DNA from: Sulfitobacter sp. M05
GTDB taxonomy: Bacteria > Pseudomonadota > Alphaproteobacteria > Rhodobacterales > Rhodobacteraceae
Assembly: GCF_029285175.1 (NCBI RefSeq)
Contig: NZ_JABEDH010000002.1
Span: 1,090,207 to 1,154,206, forward strand
Direction: 5' to 3'
Length of the DNA: 64,000 nt
Each line of letters starts with the position of its first letter. Positions within the stretch are counted from its first letter, which is position 1. A program made the position numbers and the translations under genes. Positions 1 to 10,200 of the stretch are shown here, one piece after another. A model generated the notes under the pieces. The model was not told the origin of the DNA. It made no database searches and saw only the letters and a program-made list of their open reading frames with translations.

Positions 1-1287
1 GGTTTTTGCCATCGACGCCATCACCGATTTTGCCCGTGCCAGACTAAGGTGCATGTTTGAGGGAAAGCGCGACGATTTGATCGGTACATTGTCGGAATGG
101 CCGGTGATGATCACGGGGCCGGGTTCGTCATTCAGTGCCACGGCCACCCGCGCAATCGGATCAGCAAATTTTGCCGTCAGCGTATCCGATCCGGAGCCAA
201 ACATATTGGACCCCGCGATCCGGATCACCAAAGTGTTGCCCTTTTGAAAGACATTCACGATGCCCTCGTCGATCTCTTTTTGAAGGAAGGCGACGACCTT
301 TTTCAGCCTGACTTCTTCGGAAGAGGCGGGCGGTGTTGGCGGCGGCGGCGGTGCGCGGCGTTGCAACTCGGCCACTGGACCGCTGTCGATGACCGAAAGC
401 TGCCCGATCAACCGTTCTGTCTGCGTGCCCAGCAGATAGGAAAACCCGGTGAATTGCAGTGCCAGAAGTGCGGCTGTTACGCCAAGGGCGATCCAGACCA
501 GCCGCCATGCCGACAGCGCTTTGAAGGGTTTGTTTTCGCCTTCCCAATGGGGCGAAAGATCACGTTCGACATCGCCACGCTGGCCCCGAATGATCCGCGC
601 CAGACCTTGCCGGATTTGCAGGTGCTTATCCGATCCACCTTGTTCAACACGCAACCGCCCCTCGAACCCCAGCGACAGGCACATGTAAATAAACTCAAGC
701 ACATCAAGGTTATTGCCCGGCTCTTTTTCAAGCCGCGCCAGCAGGTCGTAAAACCGATCACCACCCACGGTTTCGCGGTGGAATGTACCAACCATGGATT
801 GCAAACCCCAGCTGGATTGCCCACCCCATGGCGTATTCAACACCACATCATCCAATGTTGCACAAAGGGAATACCGTGCAATTTTAACGGTTTGCGCTGG
901 TACGCCAGCCTGCAAGGCGCGGTTTTCAAAGGCCCGCACCTCGGCCACAACAGAAGAGCGCAGCTTGTCAGGGTCCATATGTTGTGCGCGGTTGCGGATA
1001 CGGCTGATCAGGGAGAACAGCGGTGCCGCGCAGGCAGTTAACTGGTTCATGCCGGTGTGGACCATTTCGGTCTCTTGGGCACCGTCGCGTTTGGTGGCTT
1101 GTGGGGCGGCGGCCGCAGCCGGAATGCCCATAGCACCCGTTGGTTGTTGCGCGGGGGCGGCCATCGGTTCGGCCATCACCGCAGCGCTCGCCGGTGGCGT
1201 CGCGGCGGTGCGCCGTCCGCCCGGATTGGGGCGGATTACCGTTTTGTCTGTATCCTCGGGTTCTGCAAACGGGTCGTCAGATGACAT
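1..1287 (-). CDS. tssL: T6SS membrane-complex protein TssL (DotU/IcmH) with C-terminal OmpA-like domain, 3' end cut by window edge
   Basis: Inner-membrane part of the T6SS trans-envelope complex; with TssM it anchors the baseplate, and its OmpA-like tail is expected to bind peptidoglycan. The frame is open for 429 codons from the ATG at 1287 to base 1 with no stop, so the C-terminus is missing. Residues 1-60 are a low-complexity Pro/Ala leader. The DotU cytoplasmic helical domain follows (R-x-x-L-C-A-x-x-D-D-V-V core and an E-F-M-Y-M-C-L-S-L-G-F-E-G-R motif). A single membrane helix follows the segment coded near 440-520. After a Pro-rich linker comes an OmpA-type domain containing T-G-H-S-D-N-V-P-I and L-S-x-x-R-A. 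It starts 21 nt after the tssK stop, so it belongs to the same operon. tssM should lie just beyond the window start. Family call is secure. Confidence 0.93.
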   Translation of the reverse strand, partial: MSSDDPFAEPEDTDKTVIRPNPGGRRTAATPPASAAVMAEPMAAPAQQPTGAMGIPAAAAAPQATKRDGAQETEMVHTGMNQLTACAAPLFSLISRIRNRAQHMDPDKLRSSVVAEVRAFENRALQAGVPAQTVKIARYSLCATLDDVVLNTPWGGQSSWGLQSMVGTFHRETVGGDRFYDLLARLEKEPGNNLDVLEFIYMCLSLGFEGRLRVEQGGSDKHLQIRQGLARIIRGQRGDVERDLSPHWEGENKPFKALSAWRLVWIALGVTAALLALQFTGFSYLLGTQTERLIGQLSVIDSGPVAELQRRAPPPPPTPPASSEEVRLKKVVAFLQKEIDEGIVNVFQKGNTLVIRIAGSNMFGSGSDTLTAKFADPIARVAVALNDEPGPVIITGHSDNVPIKSSRFPSNMHLSLARAKSVMASMAKT

Positions 1288-1308
1288 TGCTTGCCCCTTT
1301 TCCTAATT

Positions 1309-2649
1309 CTACGAGTTACGGATCGCCCAAAGTTCCATGTTCAGGCCGGGATATTGACCTGAAACATGCACAGCGATACCGCCTGACGTTGTCATTTTGC
1401 CCCAATATGGGCTGTCAGCGGCGAGTTCGAAATAAACGACACCTGCGTGATAGGGGATCTGGCGCGGCGCGACTGGCATCGGACGCAGTGTGATCCCCGG
1501 CAAGGCGGAATTGACCAATTGGCGGATTTCCTCAACTGGACCGATCTTGGCCTGTCCTGCGAAATGGCGGCGTACATCTTCGGCTGGAATTTCCGCCTGC
1601 ACGGCAAGGACAAAACCCGCGGTGCTGATCAGCTTGCGGTCTGAAATGACGCCAACGCTGACGCCGTATTTGCGGGCCTCCAGCGGGATCGAAATCGCCG
1701 TCTGTTCCAGAACCGAGCTGAGGTATTGCCGCAGGGTGCGGATCACCGGCGCAAAGCTAGTCGACAGGTTATCATGTTGATAGGGCGGGAATTCCGGTGG
1801 CTGTTTGTTGGTGGTCATAAAGACCGACAATTCCCCGGCCAGCGCCACACAATGGCGATAGGCGTCTTCTGGGTGCAGATTTTCCAGCGTGGTCAGATGG
1901 CGGAACACCGGGATCATCCGGTTGATCACTGTCAGCAACAGGAAATCCGAAACTTCGGCCACCGCTTTTGCGGCACCCCCTTCTGACAGGCGGCCAGCAA
2001 GGGCGGTCATGCGGTGCGACAGCAATCCCTCGACTTCGCGAATGAACCCCTCAAGTGGGGGGGCGGCACGCAGGTCGATACAGCTGGGAATAAAGCTGCG
2101 GTCCAGAATGATCTCTTTGTCGGGACGCACCTCGATGATCCGCGCAATCGGAATTGCCAGCATATCGGCCAACTCGTCTACCGCGAGGGCGAATTGCAAA
2201 CGCATTTTGCCAACCCCGATGGTCACCGGTTTCTGGTCGCGGCCCATGGTGTCGGTGATTTCAAGTTCCGCAGGGCGCAGCCGGCTGACCGATTGTTCCG
2301 CGCCGCTCAGGTCAACTTCAACTGCGCCTTGGCGGCGTTGCGGCACGGTCAGGTAGACCACGCAATCCTTGATGGTTTCGGGCACTTCCAATGCCGGCGG
2401 ATGATCTTCGGTTTGCGGCACGCGAAACACCATGCCGTCATGGGTCAGACCCGAACAGCCTTTCAGCGCGAATTGCCCGACCTTCAGCACCTCTTCGTCA
2501 ATCTCTAATGCATTAACGCCCCAGCCGTAGGGCCGGATGCGGCGCGCCAGCCCTGCAATCAACGCCTCTTTATGACGATCCGCCTGCTGGAAATGGTGGG
2601 GCTGCAAAAACAACCCCTCCGTCCAAAGCACTTTACTGTCCCAGGACAC
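1309..2649 (-). CDS. tssK: T6SS baseplate protein TssK
   Basis: TssK is the trimeric baseplate adaptor that links the wedge proteins TssF/TssG/TssE to the cytoplasmic domains of TssL and TssM. The 446-residue product has the usual family length. It opens with the characteristic W-x-E-G-L-F-L-Q-P-H-H-F-Q-Q segment (about residues 10-23) and continues with the family's central R-x-x-S-F-I-P and C-terminal Y-F-E-L sections. It lies 40 nt after tagH and 21 nt before tssL in one minus-strand operon. No truncation or odd residue was noticed. Confidence 0.97.
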   Translation of the reverse strand: MSWDSKVLWTEGLFLQPHHFQQADRHKEALIAGLARRIRPYGWGVNALEIDEEVLKVGQFALKGCSGLTHDGMVFRVPQTEDHPPALEVPETIKDCVVYLTVPQRRQGAVEVDLSGAEQSVSRLRPAELEITDTMGRDQKPVTIGVGKMRLQFALAVDELADMLAIPIARIIEVRPDKEIILDRSFIPSCIDLRAAPPLEGFIREVEGLLSHRMTALAGRLSEGGAAKAVAEVSDFLLLTVINRMIPVFRHLTTLENLHPEDAYRHCVALAGELSVFMTTNKQPPEFPPYQHDNLSTSFAPVIRTLRQYLSSVLEQTAISIPLEARKYGVSVGVISDRKLISTAGFVLAVQAEIPAEDVRRHFAGQAKIGPVEEIRQLVNSALPGITLRPMPVAPRQIPYHAGVVYFELAADSPYWGKMTTSGGIAVHVSGQYPGLNMELWAIRNS

Positions 2650-2689
2650 ATAATTCTCCCTGTGTCGTCAGCCCCGCATCGAGGCCGTA

Positions 2690-4159
2690 CTATTTTAACT
2701 TTTCGAGCTGGTCTTTATATGCCCGCGCAAATTCGCGGCTGAACAGTTCGTGAAAATCATTCTCGGCCTGATCTGCGATCTGGCCATACATTTTTTCGTA
2801 TACTTCCCAATAGCGGGCTTTTTTGCCTTTTAATAGATCACTAAAGCTGCCGCCGGTTTCAATCTGCGCGCCCAACACCTCGGGATCAAGCTTGGCCAGA
2901 ATACCTTTTAATGCGGCTTCCATGCCGGTCACCATGGCGACCTCATGTGCTTTGATATCGTTCAGCGCTTGTTCGGTTGCGGTTTCCGACCCAAGATAGC
3001 CGCGCGATTTCGGTTTGATCAACGCCTCGATTGCCTGATCCGGACTGATCGAGAATTTCAACGGATTGTTGCCACCCGAACTGATCATCGTCTGTTCAAT
3101 GCGAAACTCGGATTTGATCGAAGTGCGCGTCATCAGGATTTCACGCAGGCCGGTGATCATGGTGCGCATGACCCGCCCCATACGGCCCATAGAGGTGTGT
3201 AAATCTTCGTCCGGAATTTCCAACCCTTCGACGTCAAGCGCATCGAAGAACGCGCGTGCGGCGGCCTGATCACCTGTTGCAATCACCTGTTGCGCAGTCC
3301 GGTCTGTCGTGGCCGGTGGGGCCGTGCTGTCGTCTTTGCCAGCGGTGGGTGGCTTTGTCGGGTCGGTGTCCGGTTGTGCCACAGCAGACGGTGCCGCCTC
3401 AGGCGGGGCGGGAACCGGTTTCTGGGTGGTCACAGGTTCCGGTTTTGCCACCGGCTCGGGCTTGGAAGGGGACAGCAGATCATCGTCCCAATCATCCGGG
3501 ATCACCGCAGGCCCGCTGGAATGCGCCGGGCGGAAACTGTCACTGCCGCTGGTGTTGTGCATCGCCTGACTGGGCCCCAGATCATCGTTCAACCCGTCGG
3601 AGGGTTTGGCAAAAAACGGGTCTTCCTCTTCGCCCAAAGGTGGCAGAAGGTCGTCGATGGGGTCTGCCGTGTTAATCTGGCTTGGCCCTTTTGGTCCTTC
3701 GGGTGACCCCAGCAGATCATCAAGGAAATCACCGCCCGGCCCGACATCATCCATCAGATCCAGCGGATCAGGCGCATTATCCGCCTGCCCGTGCGACACT
3801 TGGTTATGGCCTACCGGGTCAGGGATCGGGGCGGCCAGTGCCTCGGTAATCTCGACCAGTAATTCGTAGCTGCCAACAGACAGGATATCACCGTTGTTAA
3901 TCGGCGTAGGAATGCGGCCCAATGGGGTTTTGGAATAGTTCAAAAAGGTGCCGTTGGTGGAAAAATCAACCAGCACGACATTGCCGTTGTGGTCTTCGAT
4001 CACACAGTGACTTTTGGACAGCTGGCGTTCGGGATCGGGCAAGACGATGTCATTGGCTGGCCCCCGTCCGATACTGAGGGATCCGCCCATAGGCATCTGC
4101 ATCGGACCAACATCACCGGGCATTGTGCCCGAAGACTGGAAAGAAAGTTTAACCGGCAT
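2690..4159 (-). CDS. tagH: T6SS-associated FHA-domain protein TagH
   Basis: TagH is a forkhead-associated protein thought to read phosphothreonine signals that control T6SS assembly. The start is set at ATG 4159 (M-P-V-K-L-S-F) because a GGAGG lies about 9 nt upstream, overlapping the end of the PAAR gene; the frame is open further upstream. This gives 489 residues. The FHA domain spans roughly residues 20-105, with S-I-G-R-G, S-K-S-H-C and N-G-T-F-L-N core motifs. A long acidic, Pro-rich linker follows (about 115-300) and contains short D-x-L-D/D-D-L-L pieces that resemble those in the sheath-like fusion at 7248-10700. The last ~180 residues form the conserved TagH C-terminal domain, ending with a Y-W-E-V-Y-E-K-M-Y and F-A-R-A-Y-x-x-Q-L block. 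No kinase (PpkA) or phosphatase gene is in the window. Confidence 0.92.
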   Translation of the reverse strand: MPVKLSFQSSGTMPGDVGPMQMPMGGSLSIGRGPANDIVLPDPERQLSKSHCVIEDHNGNVVLVDFSTNGTFLNYSKTPLGRIPTPINNGDILSVGSYELLVEITEALAAPIPDPVGHNQVSHGQADNAPDPLDLMDDVGPGGDFLDDLLGSPEGPKGPSQINTADPIDDLLPPLGEEEDPFFAKPSDGLNDDLGPSQAMHNTSGSDSFRPAHSSGPAVIPDDWDDDLLSPSKPEPVAKPEPVTTQKPVPAPPEAAPSAVAQPDTDPTKPPTAGKDDSTAPPATTDRTAQQVIATGDQAAARAFFDALDVEGLEIPDEDLHTSMGRMGRVMRTMITGLREILMTRTSIKSEFRIEQTMISSGGNNPLKFSISPDQAIEALIKPKSRGYLGSETATEQALNDIKAHEVAMVTGMEAALKGILAKLDPEVLGAQIETGGSFSDLLKGKKARYWEVYEKMYGQIADQAENDFHELFSREFARAYKDQLEKLK

Positions 4160-4167
4160 ACCTGACG

Positions 4168-4479
4168 CTAACCTCCGATCAGAACAGTGGGGCAACAGGG
4201 CGGTATCATCATGCCCCCGCAAGCGACATTATCGGTAACCCGCGCCGCAGGCAGGAAATTGACCAACACGGTAGCAGAGCCTTTCACAATCGGATGCGGC
4301 ACGCCAAGGGGCGACATATCCGTCATCCGGGCGGCAGGCAGAAAGTTGATCAGGACCGTCGGACAGCAGGGCGTCAGGATTGGCATCGGCACCCCGGGCG
4401 GCGGCACCGGCGGCGCAGGAGGGGGGGCAGGCATCAGGCACAGATGCATATCCGTCATCCGGGCGGCGGGTAATGTCAT
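4168..4479 (-). CDS. PAAR-domain spike-tip protein
   Basis: PAAR proteins form the sharp cone on top of the VgrG spike and can carry effectors. The 103-residue product contains a repeated P-A-A-R-x-T-D signature (three times, near residues 4, 48 and 78). Between the repeats are Pro-rich and Cys-containing segments (P-C-C-P-T-V-L-I-N twice), the usual trimeric PAAR layout with metal-binding His/Cys. There is no C-terminal extension, so it is a bare tip rather than an evolved PAAR effector. Its ATG overlaps the stop of the preceding gene by ATGA, implying translational coupling. Confidence 0.88.
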   Translation of the reverse strand: MTLPAARMTDMHLCLMPAPPPAPPVPPPGVPMPILTPCCPTVLINFLPAARMTDMSPLGVPHPIVKGSATVLVNFLPAARVTDNVACGGMMIPPCCPTVLIGG

Positions 4480-5090
4480 GGTGTCGCCTCCTCCATCTTG
4501 TCCTTGTTTTCCATCCGCCCGTTTCCGCCGCGGGCGATGTCGACGGCACGGTCAATCAACATCTGGCCATACTCCTCAAACCTATCAGAGTTTTTGTCCA
4601 ACGCTACGATATTCATGGCAAAAGCACTGGTTTCCGCGGCCCCAGCCGGTGCCGGATACTCTGCCAGATCTGCCGGCCCGAGGGTGCCATCGGAATAGAC
4701 GACCGACAGGGCGATATTCACGGTGTCATCGTCAATATAGGCCTCGTCCATCGACAGGCGGGCACGTTCGCGGTTCTCCTCAGTGGGTTTGAACACCCAA
4801 TCCTCGGATGCGGTCAGCGACTTGGGGTCGTTCTTTGACTTTGGCCCGACATAGTCCCGCGCGGCCATACAGGCCCACCAAACCCGTTCGCGCGGTGGCA
4901 AAAGGATGGACAGCAGGCGGATCAGATCAATCATCGCGCCTTTCTCATCCAGTTCTTCCAGCACCACATCAGGTAGGGCAGCGACGGGTGCGGTAATAGG
5001 TGTATCGAGCCGGGTGTTCGCCATGGACAGCAACTTTGCCGCCGGCTCTTTTGGCACTTTCACCATATTTGTGAATCGATTTCCCATCAT
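4476..5090 (-). CDS. T6SS-associated conserved protein of unknown function (DUF6931-like)
   Basis: The protein has 204 residues, is mainly acidic and helical, and has no signal peptide or clear membrane segment. From memory it resembles the DUF6931 family that sits between vgrG and PAAR genes in rhodobacterial T6SS loci; this is not verified here. A central W-W-A-C-M-A-A-R-D-Y-V segment (about residues 71-82) and the C-terminal R-A-V-D-I-A-R-G-G-N-G stretch are the most distinctive parts. Its position suggests an adaptor or chaperone that helps load PAAR or an effector on VgrG, which is inference only. The first ATG (5090) is used; a second in-frame ATG at 5087 gives better spacing to a weak AGGG. 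It is coupled to the PAAR gene by an ATGA overlap. Confidence 0.7.
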   Translation of the reverse strand: MMGNRFTNMVKVPKEPAAKLLSMANTRLDTPITAPVAALPDVVLEELDEKGAMIDLIRLLSILLPPRERVWWACMAARDYVGPKSKNDPKSLTASEDWVFKPTEENRERARLSMDEAYIDDDTVNIALSVVYSDGTLGPADLAEYPAPAGAAETSAFAMNIVALDKNSDRFEEYGQMLIDRAVDIARGGNGRMENKDKMEEATP

Positions 5091-5096
5091 TCCGCC

Positions 5097-7196
5097 CTAG
5101 TTAATCTTCGTCAGTGAGCCCTTCAGGGTCAACAACCCCGAAGCTTGTGCGGTGACCAAAGGCGCTTCCATTTTTGCGGTCCCCGTCCCCTTGATAGCGA
5201 CGCCGGCCTGGGTGATTTCAATCGAACTTCCCCCCACCTTAAGCGTGATCTTCTGCATCGCCTCCATCGTAATCGTCGTGGCCGCTTTGACGTTGATCTT
5301 GCCCGCATCGGCATCAACACTGATGTTCCCGCTTTTGACCTGAACGGATTTGTTGCCGGTATCGACAACCTCTGAATAATTTCCGGTCCGTACCGTTTCG
5401 GTCATGTTGCCCTCGACAATCAGGTCCAGCGTGCCGGTGTCCACCGTTTCCAGTTTGTTGCCTTCCTGAACCATCTCGGTCACGTCCTGCTTAACAGTTT
5501 GCAACAGACTGCCGGCTGCGACTGAATGGGCATCAGGGGCAACGTTCACGCCATCATCACCGATGGTGATTTGTGCGCTATCCTTAACAACCATTTGGTA
5601 GTCTTTTTGTGACTGAAAATGCGTGTACTCCTTGCCGGCATCATCTTCGAACACCAGCGCATTGTAATCGGTTTCACCGCCACTCGGCGACGTCCGGGTC
5701 ATCAGGCCGGTGCGGGTCGGTTTCTGCGGATCGACATAGGGCGGCATCTTGTCCTTGTTATACATCATTCCGGTGACAATCGGGCGGTCGGGATCGCCGT
5801 CTTCGAATTGTACCACAACTTCCTGACCAATGCGCGGGATCGACAAGAGACCCCAATTGTTGCCGGACCATTGGGTCACAACCCTGATCCAGCAAGAGGC
5901 CGTGTCGTCTGGCGGATTGATCCTGTCCCATCGGAACCGGACCTTGATCCGGCCATACTCATCCGTATGTATTTCCTTGCCTGCCGGTCCGACGACCTCG
6001 CCGATCTGGATGCCTGGGATTTCCGGCCAAGGCGTCGTAAAAGGCGCGCGGAATTGTTTGACCTTGGCCACCGCGCCAAAGGTAAAGGAATAATCGTTTT
6101 TGATTTCCTCATCGATGTTGATGTTCTGGGGACGCAGCGCCAGCCAGACCTCATTTTCCTGTTTCTTCATCTCGTCGGAATCAAGGATCGTGTGTTCCGC
6201 CTCGGTGATCAGATAATCGGTGTTATTTGCGTCTTCGGGATGCTCGGAAAGCTTGAACAGGAAACCGGTGCCAAAGTGGCGCACGTCACCTGCGCCCCTA
6301 TACAAAAGGTGCTGGATCGCATCGGCCTCTACCCGCACGCGGGTACGTGTGTCGCCCAGACGTTTTTCTCCGCGATAGTGCCCCGGCAGATCGTAGTATT
6401 CCTTTTCTTTGTACTGATGGTTGCCCTTGGGCATACTGGTGGTTTCCATCTGGCGCACAGAGGGCTTCTCAAAGTCATAATCCGCCAGACTGACCTTGCC
6501 GCGTGTCACACTGTTTGCCGCCGCCCATTCGCTGATGGTCATCTGAGTTTTTGTGTCACTGCCATCGCGCGGCTTGAACTTCAGCTCCGCTTCATCATCG
6601 ATCACCTTATGAGCAGAGACACCGTCGCAAATGATCAGTTTTTCGTTTTTCATATGCGCGTCGGAATGGTCAAAAAAGTAATACATCCCCTCTTCTTCCA
6701 TCAGCCGCGACAGAAAAGCGAAATCGGTTTCACGGTACTGCACGCAATAGTCACGCTTTTCATAGGTTTCCGATGTCTTGATCTGGAAATCCGAGAACCC
6801 GTGTTTGCCCAGCACGTCCTCAATGATTTCCTTGACCGACATTTCCTGAAACACCCGTGTGTTGCGTTCGATGGTCAACATCCAGAACCAGGGCCGGATC
6901 TGCGCAACATAGTGGTCGTCGCCGTCGCGCATTCCCATGCCTTCAACCGAAATGCAGGTGCCCGTAAACATCCGTCCGTTTTCGCCCGCACTGTCCTGTT
7001 GCACATGAACGGTCATCAGTTGGCCGACAAAATCGGCTAGTTTCACATTTGTCTTGCGGGCCAGAAATTCGATTGTGGTCTCCGTAAGGGTTGAAAGTTT
7101 CTCTTTGACCACGGCCTGTTTCAGCCGAAGCTTTTTGGTTGTGTACGTCCCCGACATCCATGTCGAAGCGTCGTCTCTTGGTTTGCTAATCGTCAT
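5097..7196 (-). CDS. vgrG: T6SS spike protein VgrG (TssI)
   Basis: VgrG trimers cap the Hcp tube and puncture the target envelope. The 699-residue product has the gp27-like N-terminal half, with Y-C-V-Q-Y-R-E-T-D-F-A-F-L-S-R-L-M-E-E-E-G at about residues 150-170. The gp5 OB-fold/P-x-I-P-G segment is near residue 400 (D-E-Y-G-R-I-K-V-R-F-x-W-D). The typical W-x-R-V-x-x-x-W-x-G-x-x-W-G and P-R-I-G-Q-E-V-V-V-x-F-x-x-G-D-P-D-R-P motifs follow. The last ~150 residues form a regular T-E-T-V / V-D-T-G-N repeat, expected for the beta-helical needle. The end (L-T-K-I-N) shows no extra effector domain. GAGGAA about 7 nt before the ATG supports the start. Confidence 0.97.
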   Translation of the reverse strand: MTISKPRDDASTWMSGTYTTKKLRLKQAVVKEKLSTLTETTIEFLARKTNVKLADFVGQLMTVHVQQDSAGENGRMFTGTCISVEGMGMRDGDDHYVAQIRPWFWMLTIERNTRVFQEMSVKEIIEDVLGKHGFSDFQIKTSETYEKRDYCVQYRETDFAFLSRLMEEEGMYYFFDHSDAHMKNEKLIICDGVSAHKVIDDEAELKFKPRDGSDTKTQMTISEWAAANSVTRGKVSLADYDFEKPSVRQMETTSMPKGNHQYKEKEYYDLPGHYRGEKRLGDTRTRVRVEADAIQHLLYRGAGDVRHFGTGFLFKLSEHPEDANNTDYLITEAEHTILDSDEMKKQENEVWLALRPQNINIDEEIKNDYSFTFGAVAKVKQFRAPFTTPWPEIPGIQIGEVVGPAGKEIHTDEYGRIKVRFRWDRINPPDDTASCWIRVVTQWSGNNWGLLSIPRIGQEVVVQFEDGDPDRPIVTGMMYNKDKMPPYVDPQKPTRTGLMTRTSPSGGETDYNALVFEDDAGKEYTHFQSQKDYQMVVKDSAQITIGDDGVNVAPDAHSVAAGSLLQTVKQDVTEMVQEGNKLETVDTGTLDLIVEGNMTETVRTGNYSEVVDTGNKSVQVKSGNISVDADAGKINVKAATTITMEAMQKITLKVGGSSIEITQAGVAIKGTGTAKMEAPLVTAQASGLLTLKGSLTKIN

Positions 7197-7247
7197 TAAA
7201 TGTTCCTCAAAAATGGCGCGGCCGTTGCAGGGCGTAATTTCCCTTGC

Positions 7248-10200
7248 TCAAAGATCGGCCAGCAGCGCAGCCAGTTCGGCATCCATGTGTTCATCATCAA
7301 TAATATCTTCGTCAGTATCATCCGCATCGAGATCAAAACCTGACAGCAAATCGTCCAGATCATCGTCATCCCCAGCGGCATCGTTGTCGTGTCCGTCCGC
7401 ACCACCGGATGTGGCTTTGGGCGGTTGTGGTGCAGAGGGCGGCGGCGGTTGCTCGCCACTCCAGGGGCCCAAAATATCGCCCCCTCCCAACGACTGGAAA
7501 GAAGCCAGCCGGATTTCGTCACGCCCCTTGATCGACACCACAGGCAGGTAACCCCGCCCTAAAACGGTCTCGACCTTGTCCAGTGTCAGGTTGCGTTCGG
7601 TACAGGGCAATGCCACCTGATCGCCAAAACGGTCCAACACAAAATGGTAGGGCATATCGCCAAGCGACATGATTTTCCCTAACGCCATCGACGGGCCATT
7701 CTCCTTGAAGGAGCGCGCCAGCAAAATGGCAACCAGAACAACCGGGTTCCCCCATAGCATACCAGACAATCCGGCACTTTGGGTGAATTCTTCAAAATCA
7801 AACTCGTATATAGGTTCTGTTTTGGCACCATATGGCCGGCGCATCAAGAAGCGCGGTGTGGCCAACGCCAGATGCCGCGCCTCAGGCATCGCCCGCAACC
7901 TGTCCCATTCGGCAGCCACCAGCGGATGACGGTCCGGTTTCGCCGTTTCGATAAAACCCGGCGTGATGGCGGCAAAGAACGGCGCATCGATATGTGCCGC
8001 AACCCGTGCGATACGGCCCAAAAGCTGCGCATGGGGTGGTGTTTCCTCAAAGGTGTACATGCCGATTAAGGCAGAATAGGCTCCACGCCCGAACTCCTCG
8101 TCCATTGGCCCTTCGGTCAACAGCCGAGCAAGACCGCTGTTTGACAGGTCATCCGATTGCGTCAGGTCTGCCGCGATTTCCTCGGCTGAAATATCGTACA
8201 GCACCACCTCAAGCGTATCATCGGTCTCCACACTGCGGGCGATCAGATCAAGCGCGCGCCACTGCGCTTCGACCGACTGGAACTCGGGGTGATGCAGGAC
8301 CATGCGCATCGCCCCCGACAGGGCATCATCGACCGCGCCCGCCATTGCGGTCGCATCTGGATCAGGCAGTTTGCGAATATGCGGCCCCACAACACGGGCC
8401 ATCAGTTCATCCACTGGCGAAGGCTGTGCCAAGGTCTTTTGCGTATCGCCAATCAGCTGTTGAAAATCACTTAACTTGAGATCAGCGCGTACCGTGTTGC
8501 CGCCAGATGTCGCCCGCGCCGGTGCAACCGCGCGCCCGTGCTGTTCGCCCCAAGCGACCAGCGATTTGGCCGCGTTTTCCGCTGTGCCGCCCGCGCCCAA
8601 TTGCGCCTTGAGCCCCTTCAGCGCCGCAAACAGTTCAACATTTTCATAAAGCTCGTCCGGATGCAGATCGTCCAAGCCACCCAGCTTGACCTCGACCCCG
8701 GCGCCATCCTTGCCAATGGGCAGAACAAGTGTGGTGGCAAACCCTTCGATGACATCCTCAACTGTATCTGTATCCAAGATAATCGGCTTGCGTGCCGCAA
8801 GTGTGTCACCGACCTCGATCAGCCCATGCGCCGCACGTCCGGTAAAATCCCCAAGCAAGGCGATACGAAAGCGTTTGCGTTCCAGTTTCTGCGCATCAGG
8901 GCGTTCACCACTCATGGTGCCAAAGGCCAGTTCGGGCTCTGCGCTGAGGGTCGCCTTGGCCGTCTTGACCTCTGTTTCAGCTGGCATATCGCTCTTTCCC
9001 TCTTCTGCTGTCGCCGCCTCGGCATCTTTGTCCTCAGAGACTTCAGTGTCCAAACCATCAAGCAGGGCGTCCAGATCGTCTCCCTGCGCCGCAGGCTCCT
9101 CATGCAGAGTTTCGGGTGTCACGTCGCCGGAGGGTTCGCTTTCAACCCGGTCGGGCTGTGGCACTATGGGTGCAGGCTCTGTCGTGGCTGCGTCACTCTG
9201 TTCCGGCGTGTCATCTTCTTCTGCCTCGATCATGTCGTCTTGCAAGCCAGCAAGCAGCGCATCCAGATCATCAACTGCAGGGGGCGCTGGCTCCTCTTCC
9301 TGCGGCTCCTCAAGTGCCCCCAATAGGGCGTCAAGATCATCGTCTTCCTCGTCTGGCACGTCAGGCTGCAAATCCGCGAGGATCGCTTCCATCTCCAGAG
9401 CGGCCTGCGCTTCCTCTTCGGCGGCAAGGGCCTCCGCTGCGTCAGGCTCCGTTCCCTCTGTCAGCGCAGGAGGGGCCGCTTCAACCTTCGGTGCCTCAGA
9501 AACAGGGTCGACCAGCGCTGGTGTATCAGGGTCCGCGTCGGGGGCCGATGGTTCGACATCCGCCAACAGATCCCCGACATCCTCATCAGCGGCCTGCGCA
9601 GTATCGTCACCGCCCAGATCATCCAACAATGCCTCCAGATCGTCCGGCATGGTCTCCACCGCTTCAGGTGCGTCAAGGTCAGACAGGATGGCATCCAGAT
9701 CGTCGGCTTCCTCGATCTGCTCGGGCGCTTCCAAACCGGCAAGGGTCGCTTCGATATCGTCCGTTTCCGGCGCATCTTCGACGCGTTCGAGATCGGCGAG
9801 GATGGTGTCTGAGGTGTCCTCGGCGGCGTCTTCTTCTACCGCCTCAATTGTGGCCAGCACATCAGTTGCGTCCGGCGTGGTCTCCACCGCGCCAGGTGCG
9901 TCAAGGTCAGACAGGATGGCATCCAGATCGTCGGCTTCCTCGACCTGCTCGGGTGCTTCCAAACCGGCAAGGGTCGCTTCGATATCGTCCGTTTCCGGCG
10001 TATCCTCGACGCGTTCAAGCTCAGCTAGGATGCTGTCGGAGGTGTCCTCAATCTCTTCGACTTCGATGGCTTCGATGTTGGAGAGGATGTCATCGGCCTT
10101 CGGGCCCGTATCGGCCTCAGGCTGCTCTGCCATACGCAGCGCATCGAGGGCCTCTGTCGCATCATCGGCAAGGGTGCCCCCCTCTGCGCCGATTTCCACC

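Noticed and set aside
97..1041. Long plus-strand open frame opposite tssL
   Set aside because: Shadow of the GC-rich tssL coding strand; its product has no recognisable features and the minus-strand frame has clear DotU and OmpA motifs.
5619..7040. 473-codon plus-strand frame opposite vgrG
   Set aside because: Antisense shadow; vgrG motifs are on the other strand.
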